This document shows, one piece after another, positions 10,585-23,689 of a stretch of 64,000 nt of DNA. The notes beneath the pieces were generated by a model. It did no database searches and had not been told where the DNA came from. It saw only the letters and a list, made by a program, of their open reading frames with translations. Location: NCBI GenBank assembly GCA_025403435.1, contig CM046350.1:23933661-23997660 (forward strand), written 5' to 3'. Every line of letters starts with the position of its first letter. Position 1 is the first letter of the stretch. The position numbers were made by a program, and so were the translations under genes. Source of the DNA: Artocarpus heterophyllus (taxonomy: Eukaryota; Streptophyta; Magnoliopsida; Rosales; Moraceae).

Positions 10585-13500
10585 TGTGACTCCTGAGTAT
10601 TTTTAGTACATTAAAAATATAATAAGTTAAGGACTATGTTTAGATAAAAATACAATTTAAGAAAAAATATTGTATAATAATATGAAAAATTATACAGTAT
10701 TAGAGTAATGTAGTGTAAGAAAGTACACTGATAAAGTTATGTAGTATAAAAATTACACTATAAAAGTAATGCAGTATAGGAATTGGACTGTTTAAGGTTA
10801 AGCAGTATAGAAATTGGATTGTTTAAATTAATACAGTATAGGAACAATATTGTTTGGAGGACATGAATGCTATGTAAACTTATAAAAGTATGGAGAATGT
10901 ACCGACAGTATAAGAAAAATGTTGTTAGTATAAATTGAAATTGTACAAAGTTAAGTAGTATAAGGATTACACTAGGTGGTGGATGTAAAAAAGTATGGGA
11001 GGCTGTGGGATCTCATAAATTGTATGGAAAAGAATACCAACAATATAGAAAAAATACTATCAGTACAAACTTAGACTGTGTGAAAAGTCTTCGTGGGACC
11101 CACCATGGGATACCAAAATGAATGGAAATTTGCCACCAAACCCCTTGGGTGGCCCAATTACATATTGCCAAGTTGCATCAACTTTTTATCATAAATGATG
11201 CTTAGTGGTGACTAAGCATGCTAAGTCATCAAATTTGGTAAAAAAAAAAAAAAATCAAGTTGAACTCATCATTTCTTTCATGTTATAAGAACCAAAAAAA
11301 AAAAATGAAGCAAAAATGTTCATTTTCTTCCTCCAAAAACCGCCTCCCCCCTAAGGCAAATCTCTCTCAAAAGTTTGATGAATTCCAAGCTCCAAATCAT
11401 GTTTAAAGCTAGTTCAAAGGTTTTGATTCAAGATTTGGCACTTTTGAGAGGTAAAAATCCCAAACTTTCTCCTATGGATTTTGGTGATTTTCTTCAAGCT
11501 TGAGATGGGTTTTAATGGGGTTTTGTCATGGTTTTTGTGGAGAGGACATAACAAAGTTTTGAGCTTGGCAAAGGAGGATCAAAAAGCTTGGTAAAGTTTA
11601 GGTAAATTTCTAAACTTTATACTTTTATGTTATAAACATGAGTGCCAAGTGTTTGATGAAATGTTTTGGGCCATGGCATGTAAAATAGACATTATGGCAT
11701 GATTGTTTTATGTTTTATATTGACGATGATGATGATGGGAAGGAAGAAAGTAAGGTTAAAAAGAGGAAATTGTTAAGCTTTGTAAAGTTTAACTAGTTTC
11801 AAAGGAATGGAGTTTTGTGGGCCTTAGAGGGCAATTTGTTTTCCAAATATGGTATAGAATCTGCCAAAATTGTAAGAGAAACAACTTTTGTGAACAAAGT
11901 TTTGTAAAATTTCAAAAGGACTAAATTGTAAAGTTTTGTAAAAGTTCAATAGATTTAAAAATCAGCCAAAAAGTCAACCTTAATGTTAGAATTTAATGAA
12001 TGTTAAAACATAAAAGTTGTAGAACTCATTGAAACTGTTACGAAAATGGGGATTGTTTGTCAAAATTCTACTCAGTTGAGAAGTTATGAATTTTACAAAA
12101 TTTTGAGCACAAAATCTCATGAAATGAAAACGTTATGAAAAGTTTTGAATTTGACCAAGGTGCATTTTTAAGTTTTATTCCTTGCAAAAAAATTAATGTT
12201 TTAGTATAAAATGGTTGTTTTTGGTTTAAGGGGCAAAAATGTAAGGATTTTTGTGTTTCGGGCCAAAACTGTAAAATTGTATAAAAACTAGGTTTTCACC
12301 AGGAAACGCTAGGTTCCTGCACTGTTGTCTGCATTGAGTAACCATAGATGTAAAGTTTTAAAGGATTTAAAGTTTAGTCAAAGAAAAAAAAAGAAACGAA
12401 AGTTAAGGGCAAAAATGTAAAGATTTTTCGCATTACGAATCAAAACTATAAAGTTTTGACAAAATAGATTTTAACGAAAGAAAAACTATTATTTTGTTTT
12501 CCATAATGTTATGAGAAGTAAAGAAATATATGATGTTTTTTTTTTTTAAAAAAAAGGGGTTCAGTAAGTTTTTTAAGACCCGATAAGGGCAAAATGGTCA
12601 TTTTGTAAAGACGGCCAAAACAGACCTGAAACGCCCGATATTGAAAAATGTTTCTTAGTGGGAATTTTTTCGTAATATGTAAGAAATAAGAGGAAAAGTT
12701 AAGCAAAAAATTTAATAAATTACAAAGTTAACGAAAATCTCAATAAGGGTAAAATTGTCATTTTTAAGAAAACAGCTAAAACAGAGTCAAACGCTCCAAG
12801 TTAGCAAAACACTCTTAGACAAAAAATGTTCCATAATATGTTAAGTAATGAAACCGCCACATAAGATGGGAAATTTAATAAGGGATGTTCAAGTAAAAGA
12901 AAAGTAACCCGATGTGTTACGAAATTAAGTAAAGGAAAGGGTAACTCGATGGGTTATAGAGTTAAGTAAAAAGAAAGGTGAGCCGATAGGGTACCAAGTA
13001 AAGTAAAAAGGAGAGAATGGTTAATGTTTAAGTTTTATTATCAATCAAGTAGATTGATAAAAAGAAAGTTAGATAATAAGTTGGTGTCGTTTGATCAGGA
13101 TACAGAAGCCGAATAACCAAAGGAAAAGGAACAAAATAGGAAACACTAAAGCTAAGTTCATGTAAGTTCAAACCTCACCTACAGCATGAGGTAAATGATT
13201 TTCAAATACTTATATATACGTTTGCAATTTCTATGCAAGTTGTTTTAAAAGTATGTTTGCATTTGATATGCAAAAGTTTTTAAAGTTTAGATCAAGATTT
13301 GTAATGTACTTGCAACTGTTATGCATAAAACATGATTGCATTTAATATGCATAAAGTTTAAAAGATCAAGTAAAAGTCTGCAATGTATTTGCAATTATTA
13401 TTTTTAAAGTATGTTTGCATGTGAAATGCACAATGTTTTAAAGAGTATAGGTTATGATTTACAAATGTGTTTGCATATGATGTGTTAGCATTTGATATGC

Positions 13501-14450
13501 TCACTAAAGTTTAAAAGAAGGTAAAATAAAGATAAAAAGAAAGTGTTGTACTAGCCTCTTTGATGTGAGGTACATAAGTAAAGTTAAAGTTATGACTTCG
13601 GTGTTCGATGGTCTCAAGTTTTCCACAAAGGAAGCATCATATTGATGATCTCATGATTAATGATGTTAGTACGAACATTAAAGTTTATAAGACAAGAAAA
13701 GTTAAGGAACAAAGATAAAAAAAAGTTAGTATAAGAAATGAATGTTTATAGAATGCTCATAACTGAAAGTTTATAATTGAGCATAAATAGAAATATGTAT
13801 TTTGATTTTACTTGTATTCCTTGTAATAAAATGTATATGTGTTATGTTTATGAAAAACGTTTTTGAAAAATGTTTGAAGAGAAAGGTTTTTATGAAAAAA
13901 GCATGTAAAGCATGTTAAAATGATTTGTGAGATTATATTTGAACTTACTAAGCGAAGGCTCATTGAAAGTCCCTTCATGCTGTAGGTAGTCCTATAGGTG
14001 ATCAGTAGGACTTGTTTGAGGAGCTTGATGCTGCGGAGAACAGATGCGAAGATTTGAGTATGGATATCACTACAGTATGTTTTCACTGTTCAACAAAAAT
14101 GTTTTCCCACTATTTGATATAGTGTTTTCAAAGTTTTAGGAAATGTTTTCAAAGTTCTAAAATATATTTTATGAAATGTTTTATATAATTATAAAGTTAA
14201 GTTTTAAGTTATGATTCAGTTAAGGTTTCTTATTAAATTTTAAGAAACAATTTGAAATGATTTTAAAGTCAAGGGCTGAGCAATGTCTCAACTTAAATTG
14301 TGACAGAAGTCGTAGCAGTTTTTAAGAACATTTTAAAAGATGTTAAGAACAAAAAATTTCCAATAATTTCTTACTAAATAAGTAAGATTAATGTTTAAGT
14401 AATGATATTTAAGAAAGTTAAGTAACTGTCTGAAAAGGCAGGTCGTCACA
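10585..14450 (+). mobile_element. Solo LTR 'A' of a Ty3/gypsy element (3.87 kb), target duplication ggtcg
   Basis: It starts tgtgactcctgag and ends ggtcgtcaca. It is flanked by identical ggtcg at 10,580-10,584 and 14,451-14,455, so both ends are exact and no internal region remains. Landmarks are: a cluster of cagtata/tacact motifs at 10,680-10,860 (U3); a leader-like block near 11,330 with gccgcc-type sequence; two gggcaaaat-gtcatttt motifs (12,587 and 12,747); a donor-like tgtaagt (13,161); the inverted-repeat arms acctacagcatga (13,177-13,189) and tcatgctgtaggt (13,975-13,987); and a terminal hairpin near 14,430. A solo LTR arises by recombination between the two LTRs of one element. It shares both ends with LTR 'B' at 28,125 but differs in the middle. 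Confidence 0.85.
13200..13520 (+). repeat. Degenerate tandem repeats (ttgcattt-atatgca unit) inside solo LTR A
   Basis: The palindromic core ttgcatttgatatgcaa recurs about every 60-120 bp with tttaaag spacers. It lies between the two arms of the long-range inverted repeat. Confidence 0.6.
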
Positions 14451-14455
14451 GGTCG

Positions 14456-15600
14456 AACATGACAAAAGTCTATTTGATAGACCGAGAACAACATCGCATG
14501 GTAAACTAGACCGAACCAATGACTAAGGTCAACATTCAAGTGGGTTAAGTGAAATGGGTTGAGAAAATATGTTAGGAACCTATTTGTACTTATGTCTAAA
14601 AATTGGGCCAAAAGTAATTTTTTTAAAAAAACGGATCAAAATTTAATTTTTGTAATATAAATGTTGTAAAATTATATGTTACCCCTTAAAATTCAAAAAA
14701 TTATAGTTTGCCTTAAGTTTAAAAAAGTCTTTTGCAAATATTCCTATGTTGATCATTTCCAGCCTTTTCCCTCATGAGATACTTCACTCCGGCTACAGGA
14801 GCTTGATCGCTCATCCCCTCTCATCGGCTGACATTGGTACCAACCGTGGCCTATAGTTCATTAGTTACAAAATCGAAAACAAAAACATTACCAAATCAGA
14901 GCTTGTATAGTTACGTTATTCTTAAAATATTCAAAAGATTTGTTTTATTTCAATTCTATTCTTGTAAATATGTAATGCAAGTCAAATATTCACCATTTAT
15001 AAATTATAATTAAATGCGTAAAACCATTTTTTTAGTCAGTACAAATTCATTTGGTTATGAATTAGAACTTAAAAACGATTGATCTGTTCCTTCAAAAAAA
15101 ACGGTTGATCTATTCCAAAATAACACAAAAAAAAAAGTTGTGGGTGTCTAAAAAAAAGTTATTTGTAGTGGTTTGAAATAAATGATGATTATTAGTGTGT
15201 ATTGAAAACAATGCTGCTCTAAAAACAAAAAACAAAAATCGATGTTTTTTTAGGAAAACAAAACACGTCTATTGATCTCTCTTCTATAATAATGCTTTTT
15301 ATGTGCACAAGATTTTCAGGTTCCAATGCGCGTATCTGAAAAGTAGTTCATGTTCGATTATTGTTTTGGGAAAAAATATGGTGGAGAAAAAAAAAAATTC
15401 TCTACCGGAAGAATTTCTTCTCAACGGTGGAGTGTTAATTTGGACCCTCATATCAATGTTAAAAATTGTGCTATGTACGCAAGTTAAAATTAAAACAACC
15501 CACAACTAATCACACTCATTCCTTGATATTAATTTTTACCTAAATCAATCTCAACCATCAATTAAATGCAACTTTTAATTCCAACTCTTAATTTTAAGCA
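14456..15600. other. AT-rich interval, nothing recognised
   Basis: Overlapping short open frames on both strands near 15,300-15,509 have no domain and lie in low-complexity sequence. Confidence 0.5.
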
Positions 15601-15619
15601 TGACTAGACCCTAACTCTA

Positions 15620-16110
15620 AGCAAGTTTGAGGAGCTACCACAGTTGCGGCAACAAATAAACTCCTCCCAAACGTCGCCAGCATACTCCTCTTACTACTCC
15701 ATTGATGGCGACGCGACCAGATCCCTTCCACGGTGGTGCCATCCAAGGTTCCTTCCAAACATCATGCCTTTACAAGTGTTCGAGGCTCACGAAGGAGTTC
15801 ACGAGGGCTCGATAACGGGGTTCGAGGGTGCTCTGCGACAGGGTTCACGAGGGCTTGGTTCCGTTCACGAGGCTCAACAACGTTCGTGAGGGCTTCAGCA
15901 GCATTCATGGGGGCTGGCGACAAGATTTGCGAAGGCTTCGACGGCGTTCATGGGGTTTGGTGACAAGATTTGTAGGGGCTAGCAATGGGGTTCACGACTG
16001 CTGGCATTGGGCTTCGTGGTGTTGGTGGCTAGATCCACGACGGCTCTATGATGTGCTTCTTTGAGTGTGAAGTCTGATGCCACCAGCGGTAGCCATTGGA
16101 GGAGGTCCTC
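15620..16110. repeat. GC-rich island of degenerate tandem repeats
   Basis: About 480 bp of much higher GC than its surroundings. It is built from imperfect 30-40-bp units with the core gttcacgagggct or gttcatgggggct (about eight, 15,775-16,010). Several frames stay open through the repeat, which is expected for such sequence and is not evidence of a gene. It may be a captured or non-autonomous element core. Confidence 0.4.
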
Positions 16111-18300
16111 AAACTTGTATTTAGTTAGGGTTTGCATTTGGATTGAATGAAGGGTTAGGATCAAAAGCTATAAAGAAGTTAATAGCTAAAATTAGTTATT
16201 TTTCATAAATTTTTTATAAATAAAAAATAAATAAATTTGATGTGTGTGAGCTTATTTAAGTTATTATAAGCTTACTTGTTTTTCACAACTAGATTGGGGA
16301 AGGACTAAAAACATAATCCACGGATGGATTATTTTATCGTTCTCTAACACAATTTAAAATGATCATAATTGTCATAAAAAAATCATAATTAATACAATAT
16401 TTAATTAGAAGTCTTGATTATTTTGGGGCCTAGGCTATAGCCTATCTTGCCTAGGGGTAGGGCTAGGGCTAGGGCCTGACCACAATCATTGGGTTTCTTT
16501 TCATAACTATCCTAAAATTATCCTAAGAAGATTAAACGCCCATTTTTTACATTAAGATATTTTTTAGGATGATTATATTAGTGTCTAATTATAAAGTATT
16601 AAACCTAAAACAATGAATGAAAGGATGATTTATATTAGTGTCTAATTATGAAGTATTAAACCTCAAACAATGAATAAAGGTAGCTTAATTGGTTATAAAT
16701 TTTTTTATTTGAATCATAAGTTGTGAGATTGAGTCACGCTAAACCCTTCTCAATAATGGTGGTATTACCCTCCCACTCTCCCTTTATCAAAAAAAAAAAA
16801 AAAAAAAAACCTAAAACTATCAACAAACTAATTTAATTAGAAAACTATATATAAAGACCACTATATTCTTGAATTATAACAGGAAATAATCATTCCGATA
16901 ACTTCTTATTTTTAACTAAATTATGAAAAAAAAAATCGATCCTTCATAATGAATGGATACAAAAATGGAAACAGCGATTTTTAGATGTGGGTCATTAATG
17001 TTTCACTATTAATGAAAAAAAAAAGACTGATTATAGTACTGAAATAAAGGGAAAATTTTTTTTTCCACGGTTGATATATTTTGAAAACATAATCAATGAT
17101 ATAAAAAAAAAAGTCAACGTGCCTAAAAAAGCCATCAAAACATAGTCAATGAAAGTGAAAACGTAATTACTTAAAAAAAAAAAAAAAAGACTCGTTATTA
17201 ACATTAAAACAGTGACTGAAACAATTTTCAAACCCAATAATAGGATCTAAAAAGAAAAAGGGCAACTACTGCTTTTAAATTTTGTTATAATAATAATTTA
17301 CCCATATTTTCTTGGCATTACGTAGAGCTTTCATAGTATAACTCTACCTAATCTTTATGATAATAATGTCTTCATTTACGATAATTGTCTTTAACTGAGG
17401 AGTTATCTGTGCTTTTCTGTAATCTTTACGGTAATGATGTCTTCATCATGACAGTGTAATCTTTTCTATAATCTTTACGATATTTCTGAGAAAGTCTTTT
17501 GGTGCAAGACATGCATACCATGTGTTTGCTAAAATGGGTTTACTTTTTCAATAAATCTTTGTAATTAGTGGATTATGTTTCATACCATTGTTTTCATGAT
17601 AATGATGTCTTCATTATGAAAGTGATTTACCCATATTTTCTGGTGTTACGTAGAGCTTTCATAATATCTCAGTTTATGTGAAACTCTCTATTTTGTTTCT
17701 TGTATGCGGTTGCAATAATAAATGTTTAAAATTACCATGAATAATGAAGCAAATAACCAATAAATATAAAATAAAATATGGGTTGCATATTTAATAGGAA
17801 GTCAATGTGGCAACAATTAACACCTACAAAGGGAAAAAATAAAAAATAAAACGTGCAACGGAAAAAAAAAAAAAAAAGAGTATTATAATATTGTATAAAA
17901 ATAGATAATTTTAGACTTAATAAGAATGCCCTTAAGTTTCTTTCGTGCTTTTCAAGGCTGAGTTTGATGAGATTTATATTTTATACAAGGGCTATTATGT
18001 CCTTTTGTGATGACTGTGATTGGAGTTGGGGGCAACAATGTAATTGAACAAAGCATTGGAAGGTTAGACTAGTAAATTTGAAAATGTAAGTAATATTATA
18101 ATATATCTGACAGTGTAAGGGGATATTAGTTCGGCGAGGGAAGTACAAGTTTGAAGGTGCAATTCAGACTTTATTGTGCAAGATGACGTTGCAAAGTCAA
18201 TTGTCGTCTCTTACTAATTAATTATAATATATAATGAGATTGTTATCGTTAAATGTTGATAGGAGTGAAGTTGTAACATAATTTAGCATCAAAACTCTTT
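16111..18300. other. AT-rich interval with one dispersed direct repeat
   Basis: No gene was recognised. A block of about 40 bp (atttacccatattttct-gg-attacgtagagctttcata) occurs at 17,297-17,336 and again at 17,626-17,664, and a near copy of gtctaattatgaagtattaaacct occurs at 16,581 and 16,639. Long A runs lie near 16,790, 17,170 and 17,860. Confidence 0.45.
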
Positions 18301-18312
18301 AATTCTTAATAT

Positions 18313-18358
18313 GTATATATATATACACACACACACACATACACACACGCATATATAG
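18313..18358. repeat. Compound (TA)n(CA)n microsatellite
   Basis: Alternating TA followed by CA dinucleotides, closing with catatata. Confidence 0.85.
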
Positions 18359-18478
18359 AATGTCGAGTGAGGAACTCCCTAAAATAACTCAAGATGGATT
18401 ATATGATATTCGGTGAAGTAAGGTCATGTTGATTCAATGTTGTTTTCATCATATAATGTTGATTAGTGGTGTAATAGA

Positions 18479-20430
18479 TGTTGAAAACGAGACCACAGCG
18501 GATTTTAAGAATTTTTAGTTAAAAACCTTTTTTTTCAAAAACAAGTTAAACATGCTATATATAAATTAATATAAAATCTTCGTATCACTTGTAAACTAGA
18601 AACCGCACTTCTGACAAAACAATATTATTCATAACTGCTATGGGATAACTTCTACTAGAAGAGCCTCAACCAACTGGACTTTCTTGTTAGTCTCTTTTCT
18701 ACAATCGAAATGTGGATGATCGCATATCATTTTGTTTTTTCTTAGGTAATATCTCCTTCCAACTACAAGAGAATACCAAGAAATATTGTCCGTGATGTTA
18801 AACAACATGCCTATGAGAATCTCAAAGTTTCTCTCACTAGAATAATCTCTCTAAACTTCTCAGGGAAACAATAAAAAATTGCTTCCTTTATATAGAGGTC
18901 GGATGGGGACTAATTCTTATCATATTAGGTTTGGAATTCTAAGTCTAGATCAAATCACATCACAAATATAAGTCAGGAACAGATTGTTGACCTGACAGGG
19001 GTGATCGACTGCTTAGTCATGATCCACACCTGCAACGCATTTTTCAATTTCTAAGAGTTATCTAATTAACTTGATTTAAACCGATTCAATAAGTACTACT
19101 TTATTTGACCTAAGTATCCTTAATAAAGCCTTGGTTTTAATTCAAATAACCCAATACATAAGTTATTTGATTAAAGTAGTCATATACAAATAACCTCATG
19201 CAAATAAAGTATATTTAAATAATTCAATATATTTATTTTTAAATTAATTCATAAAATTAATTCAACTAATAAACTAACATGAATTATTAAAACCAATTAA
19301 TCGAATTTTAGTCAATCTAAGAATTGACATAAGTTACTAATATATAGGAAAAACACGTCGTAATGTTATAGGAAAATAAATGAGCTAGTAAAAGGGACCC
19401 GATAGGCATATATAAATCAAGCTTCTATAATTATAAAATAACTTATCATCGACATGTATGTTTTATAATTATCAACTCTGTAGCTATTCCACTAAAGGAT
19501 TAGAACTACACTCCTGAACTACATATAAATTATAAAATTCTAATAAGTTTATCATCCATGACATATCATAATGTATAACATTTCTATAGGATATTCATAA
19601 TCGGCTTAAGAATAAAATTCCATTTTAGCTTCCCGATTATATTTATCTCATGTTACATCATCTTACCATTGGAATACTAACTATTCATAACCAATACAAA
19701 TAGTATATTATTCGGTTATACATATGTATCTAAATGGTTGACCACTCTAATTTTTCAATTACAGAACAATGCCTATAAGAGAATGTCATTAACTCTACAA
19801 AAGAGCTATGGATTCAATATCTATAAATAACGAGTTTATCTTAATCAAGAGTCATGTCTCCAACATACCAATATGCGTACCTTCATATAATTCAGGATGC
19901 CACCATTTGATACATCAAAAAACACAAGTCAACAATATGGACTCATTGATTTATTTCAAGATTATGATGTAACACATATGATTGTTTAAGTGAATCTATT
20001 TATTTAAATGAAATTATTAACTAAATCAATTTAACTTTAGTCCCGATCTAATATATCATAACCAATGACAATATACCAATGTCTTTATTCGTAGAATCCC
20101 ACTTTGATGACCAAGACAAGTCATCTTCTGTTAAAGATGTAGACGACATAACAATCTTAACACAGATAAAGCATCAACCTTATTCTTTCGATTACGGACC
20201 TCTTATATTTAAACTATCATTATAAGATTTACGTATTCTGCATAATTTATCCATCATATGTACGATCTTAATAGTTTAAATTAATAGTCTTAGATTTTTA
20301 TTTGCTTATGATACATTCAACATAAATGAACATAAAAAAGAAAATATTTGATATATGAATAATAGACTCTTTATTGATTGGATGTTTTAAAAACTATTAT
20401 ATTATTTAATCCTTAAGGCCATAAAAGTAT
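18479..20430 (-). repeat. Probable Ty1/copia-type LTR, minus strand
   Basis: Read on the minus strand, it has a block like the copia solo LTR at 61,922-63,570 (gagtgtagttct then ttagtgga; compare 62,789-62,815). It then has a TATA box ctatataaagg at 18,887-18,897 and a leader, and ends in cgttttcaaca, which is the tg at 18,479 on the + strand. The outer (20,4xx) end and the target duplication could not be fixed, and no copia coding region is attached. It is probably a truncated or solo LTR. Confidence 0.45.
18887..18897 (-). promoter_or_regulatory. TATA box of the copia-type LTR
   Basis: The minus strand reads ctatataaagg in a position consistent with the U3/R boundary of the LTR. Confidence 0.45.
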
Positions 20431-20850
20431 TAAAATTCCTCATTATTCACCTAGATATTAACTCTTCTTAGTATAAACAACAAATTATATCAATAATTTA
20501 TACCTCTTCAAGATCAAAATCAACACATCTAACATAGCTTTTCTAGAGAGATCTCAATCAACTAGCCTTTTATTCTATTTCATTTCTCAATTCGTTGGGT
20601 GTGCGGGCACAATGTAGCTTTTATTTAATCATCGGTAATGATACTCATTATAATCATAAAAGTGATATAACTCAATCAATCAATCAAGCACTAGACAAAT
20701 TAATTGTGTTCTCTCTAAACTGCACTTTAGCAGTCAAGAACAAATAAGGATGTTAGGCCCTTATTTATAAAACTGGTCAGAGTCTTGGTCCAACTAGAAA
20801 ACTTTGTGATAATTCTCCTCTTCTTATCATTCTAGAAAAATGCCTCACAT
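20431..20850. other. Spacer, nothing recognised
   Basis: AT-rich with no supported frame. It may include the outer end of the minus-strand copia LTR. Confidence 0.4.
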
Positions 20851-21675
20851 AGAGGTAGGACTGTACAAAAACCACCCTGCACCCACGCCCGCGCCTCTCG
20901 AAAAAAGCAGGTTTATGTTAGCAACCCACTGGCTGGCGGGCAATATAATTAGGTGGGCGGGTTTGGTTTTAAGTTTTTGAGGGTGGGTTCAACCCGAATC
21001 CGCCTCCTATATATATATATTTTTAAAAAAACTCATCATTTATTTGATTTTGTTCTTATTTTAGACATGATTGAACAATCCAACACTCTAAGCACGGGCT
21101 CGGCTGCCTCTTGACATATTGAAAACTGAAAATTCTCCTATTATTTTGTGAAATGATCAAAATTCAAATCAAGTAAGTTAGTAGAGAAAGGCCCTAAAAA
21201 GAAAAAGAACACTTGACTTTGTTCATCATTTCATTTGTAGCATTCTATTATTTTCGAACCCAGTGAATAGGTTTAATTCTTTATGGACTCTTGAGTTTGT
21301 TCATCACTTTATTTGTAGTTGATGTTTCTTGTTGTGGTGAATGATTATGTTTCTTAATTTGTACTTTTGAATATAGTCACTGTCTGTAGGCATCAAATTT
21401 GCTTGTTGTTGAGAATGCTTTATGTATTATCATCTTATATTTTCTACAAATTTTTTTCACTTTTTAAAAAAAAGGTCCAAAAATTTACATTGGGCAATAG
21501 CATAGGTCTAAACCGCCTCAACCCGGCCGCACCCACCCGCAACCACCCAAAACCAAACCGAAACCACCCGTCATGTGGTGGGCGGTTTGTGGGTTGGTTA
21601 ATCGCCAACCCGTCATCCAAAAAAACCACACCGCACCTGCCCAAAAACCGTCAAACTGCCCGCTGTTCACCTCTA
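20851..21675. mobile_element. hAT-type MITE-like element with GC-rich subterminal regions
   Basis: The ends are agaggtaggactgtac on the left and, on the minus strand, tagaggtgaacagcggg on the right. Both arms are rich in ggcgggt/acccgcc repeats, while the centre (21,010-21,470) is AT-rich. This is a typical layout of plant hAT MITEs. A clean 8-bp duplication was not seen. Open frames over the right arm on both strands (21,367-21,681) come from the repeat and are not genes. Confidence 0.5.
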
Positions 21676-23600
21676 CATTGAGGAATAAGGCCCAAAAAAA
21701 ATTTAGCCAAGCGCAATCTAGAATTCAACCATACTCATAAATCGGCTTATGAGTGATTATGTGTCATCCAGAATAATTTTAAAACAGTTCATTTTATCAA
21801 GTAATGTTTCTTTATCATAAATAACCCTGAAATTCATCTAACAAGATGTGAATTTGTAATCATAATCATGAAGGCGGGTCTTTATTATAATGAAGTCGTA
21901 TTAAGTTTGTATTACAATACATGAATAAATGATACGTCAAAAATAAACCACGTCATTGTGAAGAAAGCATACACGTGGAGATATGCTCTTCAAGAATATT
22001 GTGGGTCATTTTTTACTATATTGGGAAATGCCTTTTGGGATATTTTGAGGTTCGATTAATGAATTTTTGTTATTATAAAATACAATTAATAGCTTCATTC
22101 AAAAACATTAAGAATACAGTGTAATACATTGATTCAAAGCAACAATAATTTTTTTTTTAAATAGTTTTGATTAACTGTATAATGAAACTATTAAGTTTCC
22201 GTTTTTGAAGCAAATAATAAAGAAGGTGATATTTTTTATCATGAGTAAATTGTGCTTCCTAATTTTATAAATGGTATTTATTATTTAAAACTTTCTTAAT
22301 TTTGCTCTAAATACTTCATTCTCATCCCAAACGTTTTCTAATTAAAAATATGGAAATTGTTACGCATTCCATTTATGTTTTCATTTTATGAATGTCCTAT
22401 TATAGCTTCATAATTTTTTCTTATCACCTAGTGTAGTTTCACTGTAGATTAACAAACCATTGATCTAATATTTCAAGAGTGCATTGGGAATGTTGCATCT
22501 TAATTTCTATGAATGTTCACATTGGCTACTAAATTTACAAAAGTTTCGAAGAAAATATTGATATCGATAGAAATATTGAAAAAATTACAAAAACTATCAA
22601 TATTTGTTTTATATTGAAATTTTGATATAAACAAAGATTGTGTAAAAAATAACACCCTACAGCCCCCGATAAATCAATATTTTTACTAATTTATTATAGT
22701 CTTAACCAAAATTTCCTTAAATTTTAGTGTTTGGATAAAAATTTCTCAATATTTTTAAAATTTCCTCTGAAATTTTAGAATTTCTAAAATATCAAAACAT
22801 CCTCTAGGTTTAAATTAAAACACCTCTCAAATTTTTTTAAAAATTTTGATAAATATCAAAAACAAATTGTTTACACTCAAAAGATATTTTGGGACCTTCG
22901 AATTATGAAAATTTCGGTGGAAATGCCAAAAATATCGGAGAAATTTTTGTCCATGCTATGACGCTCCCCCGTCAAGGATAAAAATAACATGATGGAAGTA
23001 AAATTGGTGCTCTACATTTAAAATTTTAAAAAAAAAGTATCAATATCAGTGGAAATATTATAAAAAATCTAAAACAACATAAAAGGTGGGTCCCACACTA
23101 ATAGAAGGCGGGTCTTATACTATGAGACCCATATGTGGAGCCCATATTTTATAATGATGGTGCTTCATAACGTTGATACCCTTAAGTATTTTTCTTAAAT
23201 CTTGTCGGCCTTTTTGTCCCACTAATAAGGTCTTGCCACATAATATAAAATTTGGCAATGTTGACACATTAAATGTAATCATTTAGCCATCAAGGCTTTC
23301 CTTTTCTTAAAAAAAAAAAAGGTTAAAAAGATAAATGGCTTAATTATAATTGTTGTACTAAAATATAACTTTAATTTTTAAATATTCTACATATGTCTCA
23401 AAATAATATCACTAAAATGATTATTGTAATTATATATTATAAAACGTGATATCATTAAAATAATTACTATGTCATTTGTATTGAATTTGAATTTCATAAC
23501 AATACTTTAATTATATATTGTAAATTTTTCAAAAAAGAAAAGGTCTTCCCTTTCTTTTTCTTTGCAAATTCCCTTGCGAGATCTCCAACAGAGTGGACAA
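21676..23600. other. AT-rich interval with atatcgat-type dispersed repeats
   Basis: Between about 22,545 and 23,060 there are repeated aaatattgatatcgata and aaaatatcggagaaattt blocks that look like a degenerate MITE. No ends could be fixed. Elsewhere nothing is recognised. Confidence 0.35.
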
Positions 23601-23689
23601 AAGGGAAATTCAATCAATCAAGATCAAGATTTTCCCTAATCATACCCCTAAAAAGACCAGTTTCATAAGAACTTATATCTCCACAAGTG

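Noticed and set aside
21367..21681. Open frames on both strands over a proline/glycine-like repeat
   Set aside because: They arise from the GC-rich arm of the hAT-like MITE, and both strands are open because of composition.
20843..21682. 8-bp target duplication for the hAT-like MITE
   Set aside because: The flanks cctcacat and acattgag do not match well enough, so only the terminal inverted ends support the call.
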